From NCBI GenBank assembly GCA_023228465.1, contig JALOBC010000012.1, positions 28,831-92,830 of the forward strand: 64,000 nucleotides of DNA, given 5' to 3'. This DNA is from Dokdonella sp. GTDB taxonomy: Bacteria; Pseudomonadota; Gammaproteobacteria; Xanthomonadales; Rhodanobacteraceae. A program made the position numbers and the translations under genes. Shown here piece after piece: positions 31,875 to 40,267 of this stretch (positions are counted from its first letter, which is position 1; each line of letters opens with the position of its first letter). The notes beneath the pieces were generated by a model that ran no database searches, was not told where the DNA came from, and saw only the letters and a list, made by a program, of their open reading frames with translations.

Positions 31875-34224
31875 GTGAATCCTCTTGCGGAAGGGCAGGT
31901 TCATGCAGGGGCTGGGTCTGGGCCGGCGGGTGGGGCGCCGGCGCGGGTACCGGTGGTGCGGGGTGGGCCGGCGGTGCCGGTTTGGCTGCCTTGGCTTCCA
32001 GGGGCGCCAGGGATTCGAACTGGCGGCTGTACTCCAGCGTCGCCTGACGTGCCTCGTCGATGCTCGAGATCACGCGCGGGGTAATGAGCACGATGAGCTC
32101 GGTGCGATCCTTCGATTGACCGGTGGTGCCGAACAGGTTCCTCAGGATGGGGACGCGACTGATGAAGGGCACGCCCTTGGCCGATTCGCTGCGATTGTCA
32201 CGGATGAGGCCGCCGAGCATCAGGGTCTCGCCGCTCTGCACGGCCACCTGGGTCTGGATGAGGCGCTGGTTGATCGGCGGGTTGTCATTGGCCCCACCGG
32301 GGCGCGGCCCCGGATTGCTCACTTCCTGTTCGATTTCCAGATACACCAGGCCGCCCGGGTTGACCCGCGGGCGCACGCTCAAGGTGATGCCGGTATTGAG
32401 GTACTGTACCGAGCCATAGCCCTGGTTGCCGATCCCGCCGATAGCCGTCACATAGGTCTGCTGTACGGGAATCTGCTGACCGACGTTGATCTGTGCCTGC
32501 TGGTTGTTCAGCACCAGCAGTGAGGGAGCAGCCAACGACTTGGCCTGCCCGCTGCTCTCCAGCGCATTGATGGCGACCTCGAAGTTCCGGTTCAGGAACG
32601 ACCAGAAGAAGCCGCCGTTGTAGGGCGAGATCGTGCCACTGGCCCCGGCCTGGGACTGGTGGCGATTCTGCTTGTTGCCGCGGAACTCCGGGTCGTAATC
32701 CGTGCCCTTGCCGACCGAACCCTCGGCGGTGCCGATCAGCCCGGCCAGATACCATTGCACGCCAAGCGACAGATCCCCGTTCATGCTCACCTCGAGGATG
32801 CGCGCTTCGATCTGCACCTGCAGCGGCACCACGTCGAGCTTCTTGATCGCCGAATCGATGCGGTCCCACTCGACCGGCGTCGCCTGGATCATCAACTGGT
32901 TGTTTTCCTCGATGGCGGAAATGCGGATGTCCGATTCCTTGCTGCCACCCGCAACCGCGCTGGCCGCGGCACCGGTCGACACCGGGGCCGCCTTCTCTTC
33001 GTTCGACTGCGGACGCAGCGAACTGCCATAACTCAAGGTGCCGGCCGTGTTGCTGCCGCCGCCGCGGCTGCCCAGCGTGGTCGGGCGCAGGCCCGGGCCG
33101 ACACTGCCTGAGGTGCCGCTGCGGCGCGTACGTGCGGCGCCGAGGAAGATCTCGCTGAGATAGTCGGCCAGATCCACGGCCTTGAGGTTCTTGACGTCAT
33201 AGACATACAGCTGGGTGGCATTCTCCGCGCCGCCGCGATCGAGCCGGTAGAGCCACTCCTCGGCCTGCCTGAGATAGTCCTTCTGCGGCGTGATGACAAT
33301 GATGGAGTTGGTCTGCTCGATCGGCATGAAGCGGAACATGCCGGCCAATGGCGACTCGCCCTCGCTGCCAAAGATCTTGAGCAGATCGGGCATCAGCTTG
33401 GTGGCCTCCACGTGCTGCAGCGCGAACACCCCCACCGACATACCCTTGAGCCAGTCCACGTCGAAGGTGTTGATGGTGCGCTCGTAGTTGGCAAGCTCGG
33501 AAGGCGTCCCGGCCAGCACCAGCAGGCTGCGGTTCGGGTCGATGCTGACGAAGGCATCCGGCTTGGCGTAGGGCTTGAGCAGCGTCGCCATCTGGCTGGC
33601 CGAGATGTACTGCAGGGGGTAGATGCGCAGCCCATAGCCCGGCTGCGCCGAAGCGCCGATCTGGGGCGTCAGCTTGCCGGGAATGGCATCCTTGGCCTGC
33701 AGCACGGTATAGCGGTTGCCTTCGCGCACGAGTGCGTTGCCGGTCCAGGACAGGAGCATTTCCAGCACCGGCATGGCGTCCTCGCGACGGATCGGGCGCG
33801 AGGTGGAATAGGTCACGTTGCCGCCGACATTGGGGGCGATCGCATAGTTTTCCTGCAGCATGTCGCCGAGGATTGCCTTGACCACCGCCTGGATCGGCTG
33901 GTTCTCGAAATTGAAGGTGACCTGCCCTTCGCCGCCGACCGCCCTTGGCTGCGGCTGCACGTCGAAGAACTTGCCGGTGCCGACCTTGATCTCCGGTTCG
34001 GGCGGCGTCGTGTTGCCGGTGGCCCGGGACGAAAGGGCAATGCCTTCCAAATCGTCTGGCTGCGCCGACGATGCTCCCGACTGCAGGATCGTGTCGGGGG
34101 TGAGCACAGTGCTGCTCACCGGCTGCTGCCGGGCTGGCGCGGAGGCGCAGCCGGTCAGCACCGCAATGGCGAGGGCCAGCAGCAGGCTCTGGCAGGGTCC
34201 GATGGTCCGGAGGCTGGATTGCAC
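31861..34224 (-). CDS. gspD: Type II secretion system secretin, lipoprotein form
   Basis: The outer-membrane channel of the type II secretion system, 787 residues. It opens with a lipoprotein signal (LALAIAVLTGCASAP, Cys26), as in XpsD of Xanthomonas. N-domains follow: an N0 region around TFNFENQPIQAVVKAILGDM, then N1-N3 repeats (LRIYPLQYISASQMATLLKP, VGVFALQHVEATKLMPDLLK, LYVYDVKNLKAVDLADYLSE). A Gly/Ser-rich, low-complexity insert sits inside N3 around residues 365-410. The secretin pore domain has VPLQVQIEARILEVSMNGDL, LLVLNNQQAQINVGQQIPVQ and the closing VPFISRVPILRNLFGTT. The C-terminus is Pro/Ala-rich. It is last of the eleven gsp genes, 12 bases after gspN. Confidence 0.95.
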   Translation of the reverse strand: MQSSLRTIGPCQSLLLALAIAVLTGCASAPARQQPVSSTVLTPDTILQSGASSAQPDDLEGIALSSRATGNTTPPEPEIKVGTGKFFDVQPQPRAVGGEGQVTFNFENQPIQAVVKAILGDMLQENYAIAPNVGGNVTYSTSRPIRREDAMPVLEMLLSWTGNALVREGNRYTVLQAKDAIPGKLTPQIGASAQPGYGLRIYPLQYISASQMATLLKPYAKPDAFVSIDPNRSLLVLAGTPSELANYERTINTFDVDWLKGMSVGVFALQHVEATKLMPDLLKIFGSEGESPLAGMFRFMPIEQTNSIIVITPQKDYLRQAEEWLYRLDRGGAENATQLYVYDVKNLKAVDLADYLSEIFLGAARTRRSGTSGSVGPGLRPTTLGSRGGGSNTAGTLSYGSSLRPQSNEEKAAPVSTGAAASAVAGGSKESDIRISAIEENNQLMIQATPVEWDRIDSAIKKLDVVPLQVQIEARILEVSMNGDLSLGVQWYLAGLIGTAEGSVGKGTDYDPEFRGNKQNRHQSQAGASGTISPYNGGFFWSFLNRNFEVAINALESSGQAKSLAAPSLLVLNNQQAQINVGQQIPVQQTYVTAIGGIGNQGYGSVQYLNTGITLSVRPRVNPGGLVYLEIEQEVSNPGPRPGGANDNPPINQRLIQTQVAVQSGETLMLGGLIRDNRSESAKGVPFISRVPILRNLFGTTGQSKDRTELIVLITPRVISSIDEARQATLEYSRQFESLAPLEAKAAKPAPPAHPAPPVPAPAPHPPAQTQPLHEPALPQEDSHGNH

Positions 34225-34236
34225 GGGCTTACTCCA

Positions 34237-34962
34237 TCACTTCTTCGGTGGTGCGTCCGGGGTTTCGGAGGCGTTACGCAGGCGCTCGGCTTCCTCGCGC
34301 ATCTGCTTGCGCCGCTCCTCGATACGCTTGGCAAGGTCGGCGCTGGCGTCGCTGCCAGCTTGCGCCTTGTCGTTCTGGGTGTTGCTTCCGCGCCGCGCCG
34401 GAGCCGGCGCCCGGCCGGCGCGCGCGCTGCGCGGTGGCGGCGCCGGCGCGGCCGTTTCCAATTCCACTTCTGCGGTCTCGTCGGCCGCGCTGCGGAATAC
34501 GGCACCACGCGGCTTCACCTCGACCAGGGTCCAGGTCGCCTGATCGCCCTCCAGCGGCATGCCCACCCGGAGCGCGATCGACTGGTTGCTGGCCTTGTCC
34601 TGCAGCATCGCGATCCGAATCCCTGCCTTCTCGTCCAGGATCACGCCGGTCAGGGCAACATTGAGCGGGCTGGGCGGCGGAAGTTCCTCGCCGTCGCCAG
34701 CCTCGGCCGCATCGAGCGGGGTCGGCAGGCGATCGTCGTTGAACAGCGGATGGGCGGCGATGTCGGCGAAACGCGATGCCGCTGGTATCTGCACCGGCTG
34801 CTGGTCGATGTTGCCCAGGGGCGCAGGCGGTGTGCCGGTGCCCGCGCTGCCCCAGCCATAGCCCCGCCCAAGGCCGGCATATTGCAGCACGGCAAGCAGC
34901 AACAGCGCGGCGCAGACGCCGGCCAGGACGCGGGATGTGAGGCGCGTGGCGTGGACGTTCAT
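34237..34962 (-). CDS. gspN: Type II secretion protein N (XpsN-type, GspC-like)
   Basis: A 241-residue inner-membrane protein with one N-terminal helix (VLAGVCAALLLLAVLQYAGL) and a periplasmic homology-region-like beta domain (ASRFADIAAHPLFNDDRLPT, LTGVILDEKAGIRIAMLQDK). The tail is Ala/Pro/Arg-rich and charged. In the xps system this protein stands in for GspC, linking the inner-membrane platform (L, M) to the secretin. ATGA overlap with gspM and a 12-base gap to gspD place it firmly in the operon. No separate gspC gene is present in the cluster. Confidence 0.85.
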   Translation of the reverse strand: MNVHATRLTSRVLAGVCAALLLLAVLQYAGLGRGYGWGSAGTGTPPAPLGNIDQQPVQIPAASRFADIAAHPLFNDDRLPTPLDAAEAGDGEELPPPSPLNVALTGVILDEKAGIRIAMLQDKASNQSIALRVGMPLEGDQATWTLVEVKPRGAVFRSAADETAEVELETAAPAPPPRSARAGRAPAPARRGSNTQNDKAQAGSDASADLAKRIEERRKQMREEAERLRNASETPDAPPKK

Positions 34963-35570
34963 TTGGCCTTGCCGCGTGGCTGGCGCAGGTAGCCGGAAAG
35001 ATTGAAGCGCACGTCCAGCGGCGTATCGCGCACCTTCGTGCCTGGACGCCGATAGGTCTGCTGCTTGTAGATCATGACCTGGTCGACGAACAGGAACGGC
35101 TTGCCATTCTCCAGGTCGTACAGCACGTCCGCGAGAATCTCCAGGTCGCACTTCAGGCGGGCCTGCACGGTGACGCGCTGGTAGGGTTCGTCGCCACCGG
35201 CATTGAAGCTCTGCGTGCCGACGTTCTGGCAGCGGCTCTCGTCCTTTGCGTGGGCGCTCATGGCCTGCTTGAGGCGCTGGATCAGCGCGGCCGAGGCCGC
35301 GTTGGCATCGGCCTCGGGCAGGAAGGCCTGGTTGCTCTGCTCGAAATCGCGCACCTCGGCCAGGCGCTGCTCGATCTCCGGCTGCTCGGCAATCACCTGC
35401 TGGTAGCGATGATACTGCTCGCGCAGATCCTGCATCTCGCTGGAAATCTGCAACTGCGGCGCGACGAACCACCAGTGCACGCCGACCAGGTACACCACCA
35501 GCAGTACCGTGAGGAGCAGCACGACGGCAAGGAAGCGGCCGTCCTTGGGCTGGAACCTACTGATCGCCAT
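34959..35570 (-). CDS. gspM: Type II secretion protein M
   Basis: A 203-residue bitopic inner-membrane protein: one helix (FLAVVLLLTVLLVVYLVGVH) followed by a coiled-coil segment (SEMQDLREQYHRYQQVIAEQ) and a periplasmic ferredoxin-like domain. It pairs with GspL to form the assembly platform that couples the GspE ATPase to pseudopilus growth. A Cys pair (ESRCQNVG, RLKCDLE) may form a disulfide. It overlaps gspL by 14 bases and gspN by four. Confidence 0.88.
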   Translation of the reverse strand: MAISRFQPKDGRFLAVVLLLTVLLVVYLVGVHWWFVAPQLQISSEMQDLREQYHRYQQVIAEQPEIEQRLAEVRDFEQSNQAFLPEADANAASAALIQRLKQAMSAHAKDESRCQNVGTQSFNAGGDEPYQRVTVQARLKCDLEILADVLYDLENGKPFLFVDQVMIYKQQTYRRPGTKVRDTPLDVRFNLSGYLRQPRGKAK

Positions 35571-36747
35571 GCCCGGCGCCCTCCTTCGCTGGTGCCGTCG
35601 CGGCCAGCTCGGCGGCCATGGCGGAGGGACTGCAGTCCTTCAGCTCGGCGGTGATCTGGAAGCGCTCCTTGCCGGTGCGTGGGTCGGGCTGCACCTGGCC
35701 CTGGAAGCCGGGGTTGCCCAGACATGGCGAGGCGCCAAGCAGGGCGATCAACTTGGCCGCTTCCTGCGCCTGCCCCTGCAGCTGCACCTGCTGGTTCTCG
35801 ATCTGCAGGCGTTCCAGGTAGGCCGTTTCAGGCAGACGCCGGCTGATGTCGTCGATGACTGCGACGGTCAGCGGCTGGTTGCGCTTGCGGTCGGCGAGGA
35901 AATCGGCGCCGGCGATCGAGTCGGCCAGCGTCTTGCGCAGGTCTGCCACCTTGCGTGCCTCGACCTTGGTGGCATCGACCACGGCGCGCATCTCGCTGGC
36001 AGCCGCTTCGCGGTTGGCCACCGATTCGCTCATGTTGACGAACAGCAGCAGGATCGCCAGGGCCGCGAGGCCCAGGTTGAGCGGGGTACGCAGGTCGCGG
36101 CGACGGATCCGCCGGTCGGGCGGCAGCAGGTTGGCACGTCGGCGCGCACCACCGGCAGCATCCCGCCAGCTGTCCACGCCATCGAGGCCCTGCGCACCCA
36201 GCGGCAGGGAGGCCAGTTCCTCATCGAGCTGCGAGCGCGGGATCAGCACCAGTTCCACGCGCAGGTTGCGTTCGCTCGCATCGCGACCGAGCACGTGGCT
36301 GTCGAAATAGACCTGATCGGCCTTGAACGGAGTCTGCCGATCCATCTCGAAGGACAACACCTGGCGCAGATTGTCCTCGGCCGCCGCCGGCAGGCTGAGC
36401 ACGCGCGTGAGCACACGCCCGGCCGGGATGCAGAACACGCTGCGTACGGACGCGTCCTCGATGCCCTCGCGCAGGCGCCGGTAGGCCGCCAGCTGTTCCT
36501 CCGCCGGCAGGTCGCGGCGGATGCGGCCGTACTCCTCGAGGTTGTCGCCGCGTTCGCGCCAGACCACGAGTTCCTCGCCGTCCAGCCCCAGCAGCAGCGT
36601 TTCCGCGCGGTCGGACAGGAATGCCTGCCAGCGCGGTGGGAGGCAGGCCAAAAGCTCCCGTCCCCACCAGGCGAAGAAGCCCGGCAGCGGGGTCTTGGCA
36701 ACACGCATCCGCAGACGCGCCAGTTGTCTGTCGAGGTTCGGGTTCAC
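35557..36747 (-). CDS. gspL: Type II secretion protein L
   Basis: A 396-residue platform protein. The cytoplasmic actin-like N-terminal region binds GspE (LLLGLDGEELVVWRERGD, SVRSVFCIPAGRVLTRVLSL, and QVLSFEMDRQTPFKADQVYF). A single helix (LNLGLAALAILLLFVNMSES) is followed by a periplasmic PilN-like domain (LTVAVIDDISRRLPETAYLE and onward). It starts with GTG at 36747, six bases after the gspK stop. The layout agrees with XpsL, which combines a GspL cytoplasmic part with a PilN-type C-terminus. Confidence 0.9.
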   Translation of the reverse strand: MNPNLDRQLARLRMRVAKTPLPGFFAWWGRELLACLPPRWQAFLSDRAETLLLGLDGEELVVWRERGDNLEEYGRIRRDLPAEEQLAAYRRLREGIEDASVRSVFCIPAGRVLTRVLSLPAAAEDNLRQVLSFEMDRQTPFKADQVYFDSHVLGRDASERNLRVELVLIPRSQLDEELASLPLGAQGLDGVDSWRDAAGGARRRANLLPPDRRIRRRDLRTPLNLGLAALAILLLFVNMSESVANREAAASEMRAVVDATKVEARKVADLRKTLADSIAGADFLADRKRNQPLTVAVIDDISRRLPETAYLERLQIENQQVQLQGQAQEAAKLIALLGASPCLGNPGFQGQVQPDPRTGKERFQITAELKDCSPSAMAAELAATAPAKEGAGHGDQ

Positions 36748-36753
36748 GATGGA

Positions 36754-37698
36754 CTACGAGGTTTCCCCATCACGCCAGCGCAGGATCACGAAAGGCCGGC
36801 CACCGGCCGTGACGCCGCCCAGGCGGATGGTGGCTTCCAGGGTCGTGCTGGCGCCATTGGGCAGCGTGGCACGGGACCGCACACTATACGTGAGGCTCCC
36901 GCCCCCCGCCATCAGGGCGCTGCCATCGGGTGTCATCAGCCCGGCACCGGCCATGTCGCCGGGCGCCATGGTCTGGCGCTGCTCGATCAACAGCTGCAGT
37001 TCCTCCAGGCTGGCTTCCGGATACATGGCCTGCAGGGTTTCCAGCGATGCATAGGCCGCGTTGGGGTCGGCGCGCCCGGAATAGATGGTGAGCGAAGGTT
37101 CCAGCTTCTCGAACAGGGCGTAGTTCATGCCCAGCACCTGTTGCAGTTCGGAAACGGTATCGAAGGGGCCGTTCTTCGGCCCGTAGGAGAGGCCGGCGGC
37201 CTTGTAGTCGTCGATCTCGGCCCCGTTCGGCCGGCGCAGGTCGTCCGGGTCGACCCAGTCGATGACGGCGTCGGCCAGCGCTTCGGCCTGGGCCTGCTCG
37301 ACGCCGCGCGCGGTGAACAGGCTGATCAGGCGCGTCGTGTTGCCGGAACTGGCGGCTGCGTTGATGTCGATCTTGCCGGAATCGTCGGTGATGCGGACCT
37401 CGATTTCGGCTTCGCCGTAGCCGAACCGGTACGGGCGGCCATCGCCCACCCAGCGCAGCGCCGGATCGGATTTGCGCAGTTCGAAGACGGCCAGGTTCAG
37501 ACCCGCTTCGGCCGCGTAGCGCGCCCTGGTCGTGTCGAAGAGATGTCGTGCCTGCAGGTTTTCCGTGCGCGCGACCATCGAGAAGCTGCCGAGCAGGATG
37601 GCCAGCATGGCGATCACCCACAGCACGAGGATGAAGGCGATGCCGCGCGTGCGGCCGGGAGGCACATGCATCCGCCGGGACGGGCGCCGCGGCATCAT
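36754..37698 (-). CDS. gspK: Minor pseudopilin K
   Basis: A 314-residue minor pseudopilin that caps the type II pseudopilus tip with I and J. The leader ends RTRG with cleavage before IAFILVLWVIAMLAILLGSF; the usual Glu at +5 is absent, as is normal for GspK. The large globular domain includes DDSGKIDINAAASSGNTTRL and EALADAVIDWVDPDDLRRPN. The start ATGATG at 37698 overlaps the gspJ stop; the second ATG at 37695 is equally possible. Cleavage requires a prepilin peptidase that is not encoded in this cluster. Confidence 0.92.
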   Translation of the reverse strand: MMPRRPSRRMHVPPGRTRGIAFILVLWVIAMLAILLGSFSMVARTENLQARHLFDTTRARYAAEAGLNLAVFELRKSDPALRWVGDGRPYRFGYGEAEIEVRITDDSGKIDINAAASSGNTTRLISLFTARGVEQAQAEALADAVIDWVDPDDLRRPNGAEIDDYKAAGLSYGPKNGPFDTVSELQQVLGMNYALFEKLEPSLTIYSGRADPNAAYASLETLQAMYPEASLEELQLLIEQRQTMAPGDMAGAGLMTPDGSALMAGGGSLTYSVRSRATLPNGASTTLEATIRLGGVTAGGRPFVILRWRDGETS

Positions 37699-38465
37699 TG
37701 CCTGCTTCCGCGATCGATCGCACGCATGCCGCGCTGCCGCGCATCCGGATCGATCATGGCGCCGCGACCGGCACGGAAACGTTGGCCGGCCGCGCCGACA
37801 TCGAGCAGCAGGGGGATTTCCATGTCCGGGAACCCCACGCGCGAACCCTTGCTCGCGCGCGCCACGATGCGCACCATGATCGGCGTGGCGGAAGGATCTT
37901 CCCAATCCTCCGACCAATCGGTCATTTCGCCCTCCTCGTCGATGGTGCGATATTCGAAACGCCCCTCGCTGAGGCCATCGAGCAGCACCACCGGCTCGAT
38001 TTCGGCCGGCGGATTGTCCGGATCGAAGCCGTTCAGCATGGTGCTGGCGAACAGGAGCTGCTGGCCGCCGCGGCGGCTGCCCACGAACGTCAGCGTCTGG
38101 ATGTAGGGGCCGCCGCGCGAAAGGTAGCCCGGCATGGGCGCGACGAAGCGCATGTACTTGCCACTGCCCTCGAAGATGATGCTGCTGTTGTCGTGCTCAT
38201 CATGGCCAAAGGCCAGCGGCATGATGTGGCTGATCTGGCGGCGCATGAACTCCTGCGCCACGCGCAGCCGGTTGATGCTGTCGATGGCCGCCTCGCCGGA
38301 GTGCATGGAACGCACCGCAGTGCGGATGGCGCCGTAGGTGCCGGCCAGCAGCAGCGCCAGCAGCAGGGTCGCCAGCATGACCTCGAGCAGCGTAAAGCCG
38401 CGCGCCACCGATGGCTGCCGCAGCACCTGGCTGGACGTGCGCTTAACCGTATCGGCCATCCGCAT
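37695..38465 (-). CDS. gspJ: Minor pseudopilin J
   Basis: A 256-residue minor pseudopilin. The 23-residue leader ends SVARG before FTLLEVMLATLLLALLLAGT, the type III prepilin motif with Glu at +5. The globular part contains INRLRVAQEFMRRQISHIMP and LLDGLSEGRFEYRTIDEEGE. The ATG at 38465 shares one base with the gspI stop (TGATG), showing tight coupling. It works with GspI and GspK at the pseudopilus tip. Confidence 0.9.
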   Translation of the reverse strand: MRMADTVKRTSSQVLRQPSVARGFTLLEVMLATLLLALLLAGTYGAIRTAVRSMHSGEAAIDSINRLRVAQEFMRRQISHIMPLAFGHDEHDNSSIIFEGSGKYMRFVAPMPGYLSRGGPYIQTLTFVGSRRGGQQLLFASTMLNGFDPDNPPAEIEPVVLLDGLSEGRFEYRTIDEEGEMTDWSEDWEDPSATPIMVRIVARASKGSRVGFPDMEIPLLLDVGAAGQRFRAGRGAMIDPDARQRGMRAIDRGSRQ

Positions 38466-39052
38466 CAGCGCCTTCTCCCGAGCGACTGGGCGGCGGCCGG
38501 GGCCTGGCCCATGGCGGGATCGTTCGGCTCCGGATTGACCGCGCGCAGGGTACCGAAATGTGCCGTGCGCAGGCGAGCCGATGGGCCCCAGGAGACGGTC
38601 AGATCCACCTGGTAGAGGTCGAAGGGTGCATCGATCTGCAGGCCGTCGCCCAGCCCGGCCTGGCCGGTGGCAACCATCTGGCCGGCGCCGGCCGGTTGGG
38701 CCTGCTGCCCCTGTTGCGCCTGCGGGCTGCCGGCCGGCAGTTGCGGCGGCGGCTCGACTTCGGCCGGATCGACCCTGCGGATGTCCAGCTCCCAGGCATA
38801 GCTGTCGTCGAAGCGCCCGCTGCTGCGGCCCTCCTCGATATGCTCGCCCACGCCCACCGTGTCCAGCTTCGATTGCGCCCAGAGCGCCGCCATCGTGTAG
38901 TCGGACGACTGCCGGGTGCCGCGCAGCGAAGTCCCCAGGATCTGCATCAGCACGGCGACTCCGATCGCGAAGACGAGAAATGCCGCGACCATTTCGATCA
39001 GGCTGAAGCCGCGCATGCGGCGGCGGGCATGGAAGGTGCTCGGGCGGATCAT
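38465..39052 (-). CDS. gspI: Minor pseudopilin I
   Basis: A 195-residue minor pseudopilin with cleavage after RMRG and mature start FSLIEMVAAFLVFAIGVAVL. It is longer than typical GspI (about 120-130 residues) because of a Gln/Ala/Pro/Gly-rich insert around residues 100-135 (PAGSPQAQQGQQAQPAGAGQ) and an Ala/Pro-rich tail. The globular core includes SKLDTVGVGEHIEEGRSSGR FDDSYAWE. It nucleates the pseudopilus tip with J and K. An in-frame ATG at 39016 would leave a leader of only three residues and is less likely. Confidence 0.88.
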   Translation of the reverse strand: MIRPSTFHARRRMRGFSLIEMVAAFLVFAIGVAVLMQILGTSLRGTRQSSDYTMAALWAQSKLDTVGVGEHIEEGRSSGRFDDSYAWELDIRRVDPAEVEPPPQLPAGSPQAQQGQQAQPAGAGQMVATGQAGLGDGLQIDAPFDLYQVDLTVSWGPSARLRTAHFGTLRAVNPEPNDPAMGQAPAAAQSLGRRR

Positions 39053-39143
39053 GGTCTGGCATTGACCTCAGCAAAGGGGGCAAGTTCGCGGCAGCGGCGC
39101 CACGCCTGCGCCAGCGGCCGGCCGCGCCGAACCTGCCGCGGTG

Positions 39144-39590
39144 CTATTCGGGTGCCTCTTCCAGCGCAATGTCACCCGTGAGCCAGGCGACGTTGATGCG
39201 CCACACCCGCTGTCCCTGGTAAACGGCGATGTTCCCGCCGGTGGAGCTGCCGTCTGGGAAGAAGCGGATGCCACCACTGTTGGCGCCGGTCTGCTCCTGC
39301 TCGGCGGTGGTGAGGGTGAGATGCATGTCCTTGGGCAACTGCACGGTCGGCTTGCCCGGCGCACGATAGGCGTTGGCATCGAGATCGAGCGACAGCACTT
39401 CCTGCCTGCCCTTCACGATCGCCTGCCCGCGCGTATAGCGCAGCGCCGCCACCAGATCACGGCTGGCCGCGCGCACCTTGGCCCCCTGCAGGCTCTTGGA
39501 GAACGAGAAGGTCACCGCCGCGGTGGCGATACCGAGCAGCACGATGACGGCAATCAGCTCGATCAGGGTGAAGCCGCGTTGCGGCTTCAT
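39144..39590 (-). CDS. gspH: Minor pseudopilin H
   Basis: A 148-residue minor pseudopilin with leader MKPQRG and mature start FTLIELIAVIVLLGIATAAV. The beta-rich C-terminal domain follows (LSLDLDANAYRAPGKPTVQL, then GIRFFPDGSSTGGNIAVYQG, typical of GspH). I chose ATG 39590 because it gives the usual short leader; no strong ribosome-binding site is visible. A 160-base gap separates it from gspG, unlike the tight spacing downstream, and the gap holds GGGAATC-type repeats. Confidence 0.88.
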   Translation of the reverse strand: MKPQRGFTLIELIAVIVLLGIATAAVTFSFSKSLQGAKVRAASRDLVAALRYTRGQAIVKGRQEVLSLDLDANAYRAPGKPTVQLPKDMHLTLTTAEQEQTGANSGGIRFFPDGSSTGGNIAVYQGQRVWRINVAWLTGDIALEEAPE

Positions 39591-39717
39591 GCGGGAACGG
39601 GGAATCGGGCGTGGGGAAGCGTCAGGCGCACGGGCGTGCGCGCAGCCGAGGCGCGCAGCCGGATGCGGACGGTAGCCCTTCAATGATGCGTCGCCCTCCA
39701 GGGGGCTGGGCTCGACC

Positions 39718-39766
39718 ATTCCCGATTCCAGATTCCCGATTTCCGGCTTCTCACTGCCAATTGCCA
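39718..39766. repeat. GGGAATC-type intergenic repeat, gspG-gspH gap
   Basis: On the minus strand this reads GGCAGTGAGAAGCCGG, then AAATCGGGAATC, TGGAATCGGGAATGG. It shares the GGCAGTG(G)AGAA and GGGAATC pieces with the repeats at 41491 and 41603, and the GGGAATC-type core with the one at 40234. Confidence 0.6.
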
Positions 39767-40179
39767 TAGTCCGCATTGACGCCGTCACCGCCGGCCTGGC
39801 CATCCTTGCCGAGGAAGATGATGTCGAAGTCGCCGTGCTCGCCGGGCACCTTGTACTGGAAGGCGTGGCCGAAGGGATCCTTGAGGTCGCTCTCCTTGGC
39901 ATAGGGCCCCATCCAGTTGCTGGCATTGCCCGGCCGGGTCACCAGGTCTTCCAGTCGCGCGGGCGCCGAGCCGTTGTCCAGCGCATAGCCCTCGATCTTG
40001 CCGGCCAGCGCCTGCACCTGCGCCTTGCCGGCGCCGTACTTGCCCTTGTCGACGTTCTTGCCGACCTGCTGCACGACGATGCCGGCGACGATGCCGATCA
40101 GCACGATCACCGCCAGCATTTCGATCAGGCTGAAACCCCGCGCCCGCAGGCGCCGCACGCTCCGGTATGAATTGCTCAT
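39751..40179 (-). CDS. gspG: Major pseudopilin G
   Basis: The main subunit of the type II pseudopilus, 142 residues. The leader ends RLRARG (cleavage after Gly15), with mature start FSLIEMLAVIVLIGIVAGIV. The short globular domain has the calcium-loop region of GspG (VTRPGNASNWMGPYAKESDL KDPFGHAFQYK) and a C-terminal GKDGQAGGDGVNADYGNWQ. Its length is standard. The 88-base gap to gspF contains a GGGAATC-type repeat. Confidence 0.94.
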   Translation of the reverse strand: MSNSYRSVRRLRARGFSLIEMLAVIVLIGIVAGIVVQQVGKNVDKGKYGAGKAQVQALAGKIEGYALDNGSAPARLEDLVTRPGNASNWMGPYAKESDLKDPFGHAFQYKVPGEHGDFDIIFLGKDGQAGGDGVNADYGNWQ

Positions 40180-40233
40180 GTCTTTGATGATTCCTCAGTG
40201 TGAAACAAGATGGATCTGGAGCACGCGTTCTTT

Positions 40234-40264
40234 CGAATCCCGCATCTCCAATCCCGAATCTCCG
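40234..40264. repeat. GGGAATC-type intergenic repeat, gspF-gspG gap
   Basis: On the minus strand it reads GGAGATTCGGGATTGGAGAT followed by GCGGGATTCG. It has the same G3-A/T-rich periodic pattern as the repeats in the neighbouring gsp gaps, although the core is GGGATT rather than GGGAAT. Confidence 0.5.
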
Positions 40265-40267
40265 CCC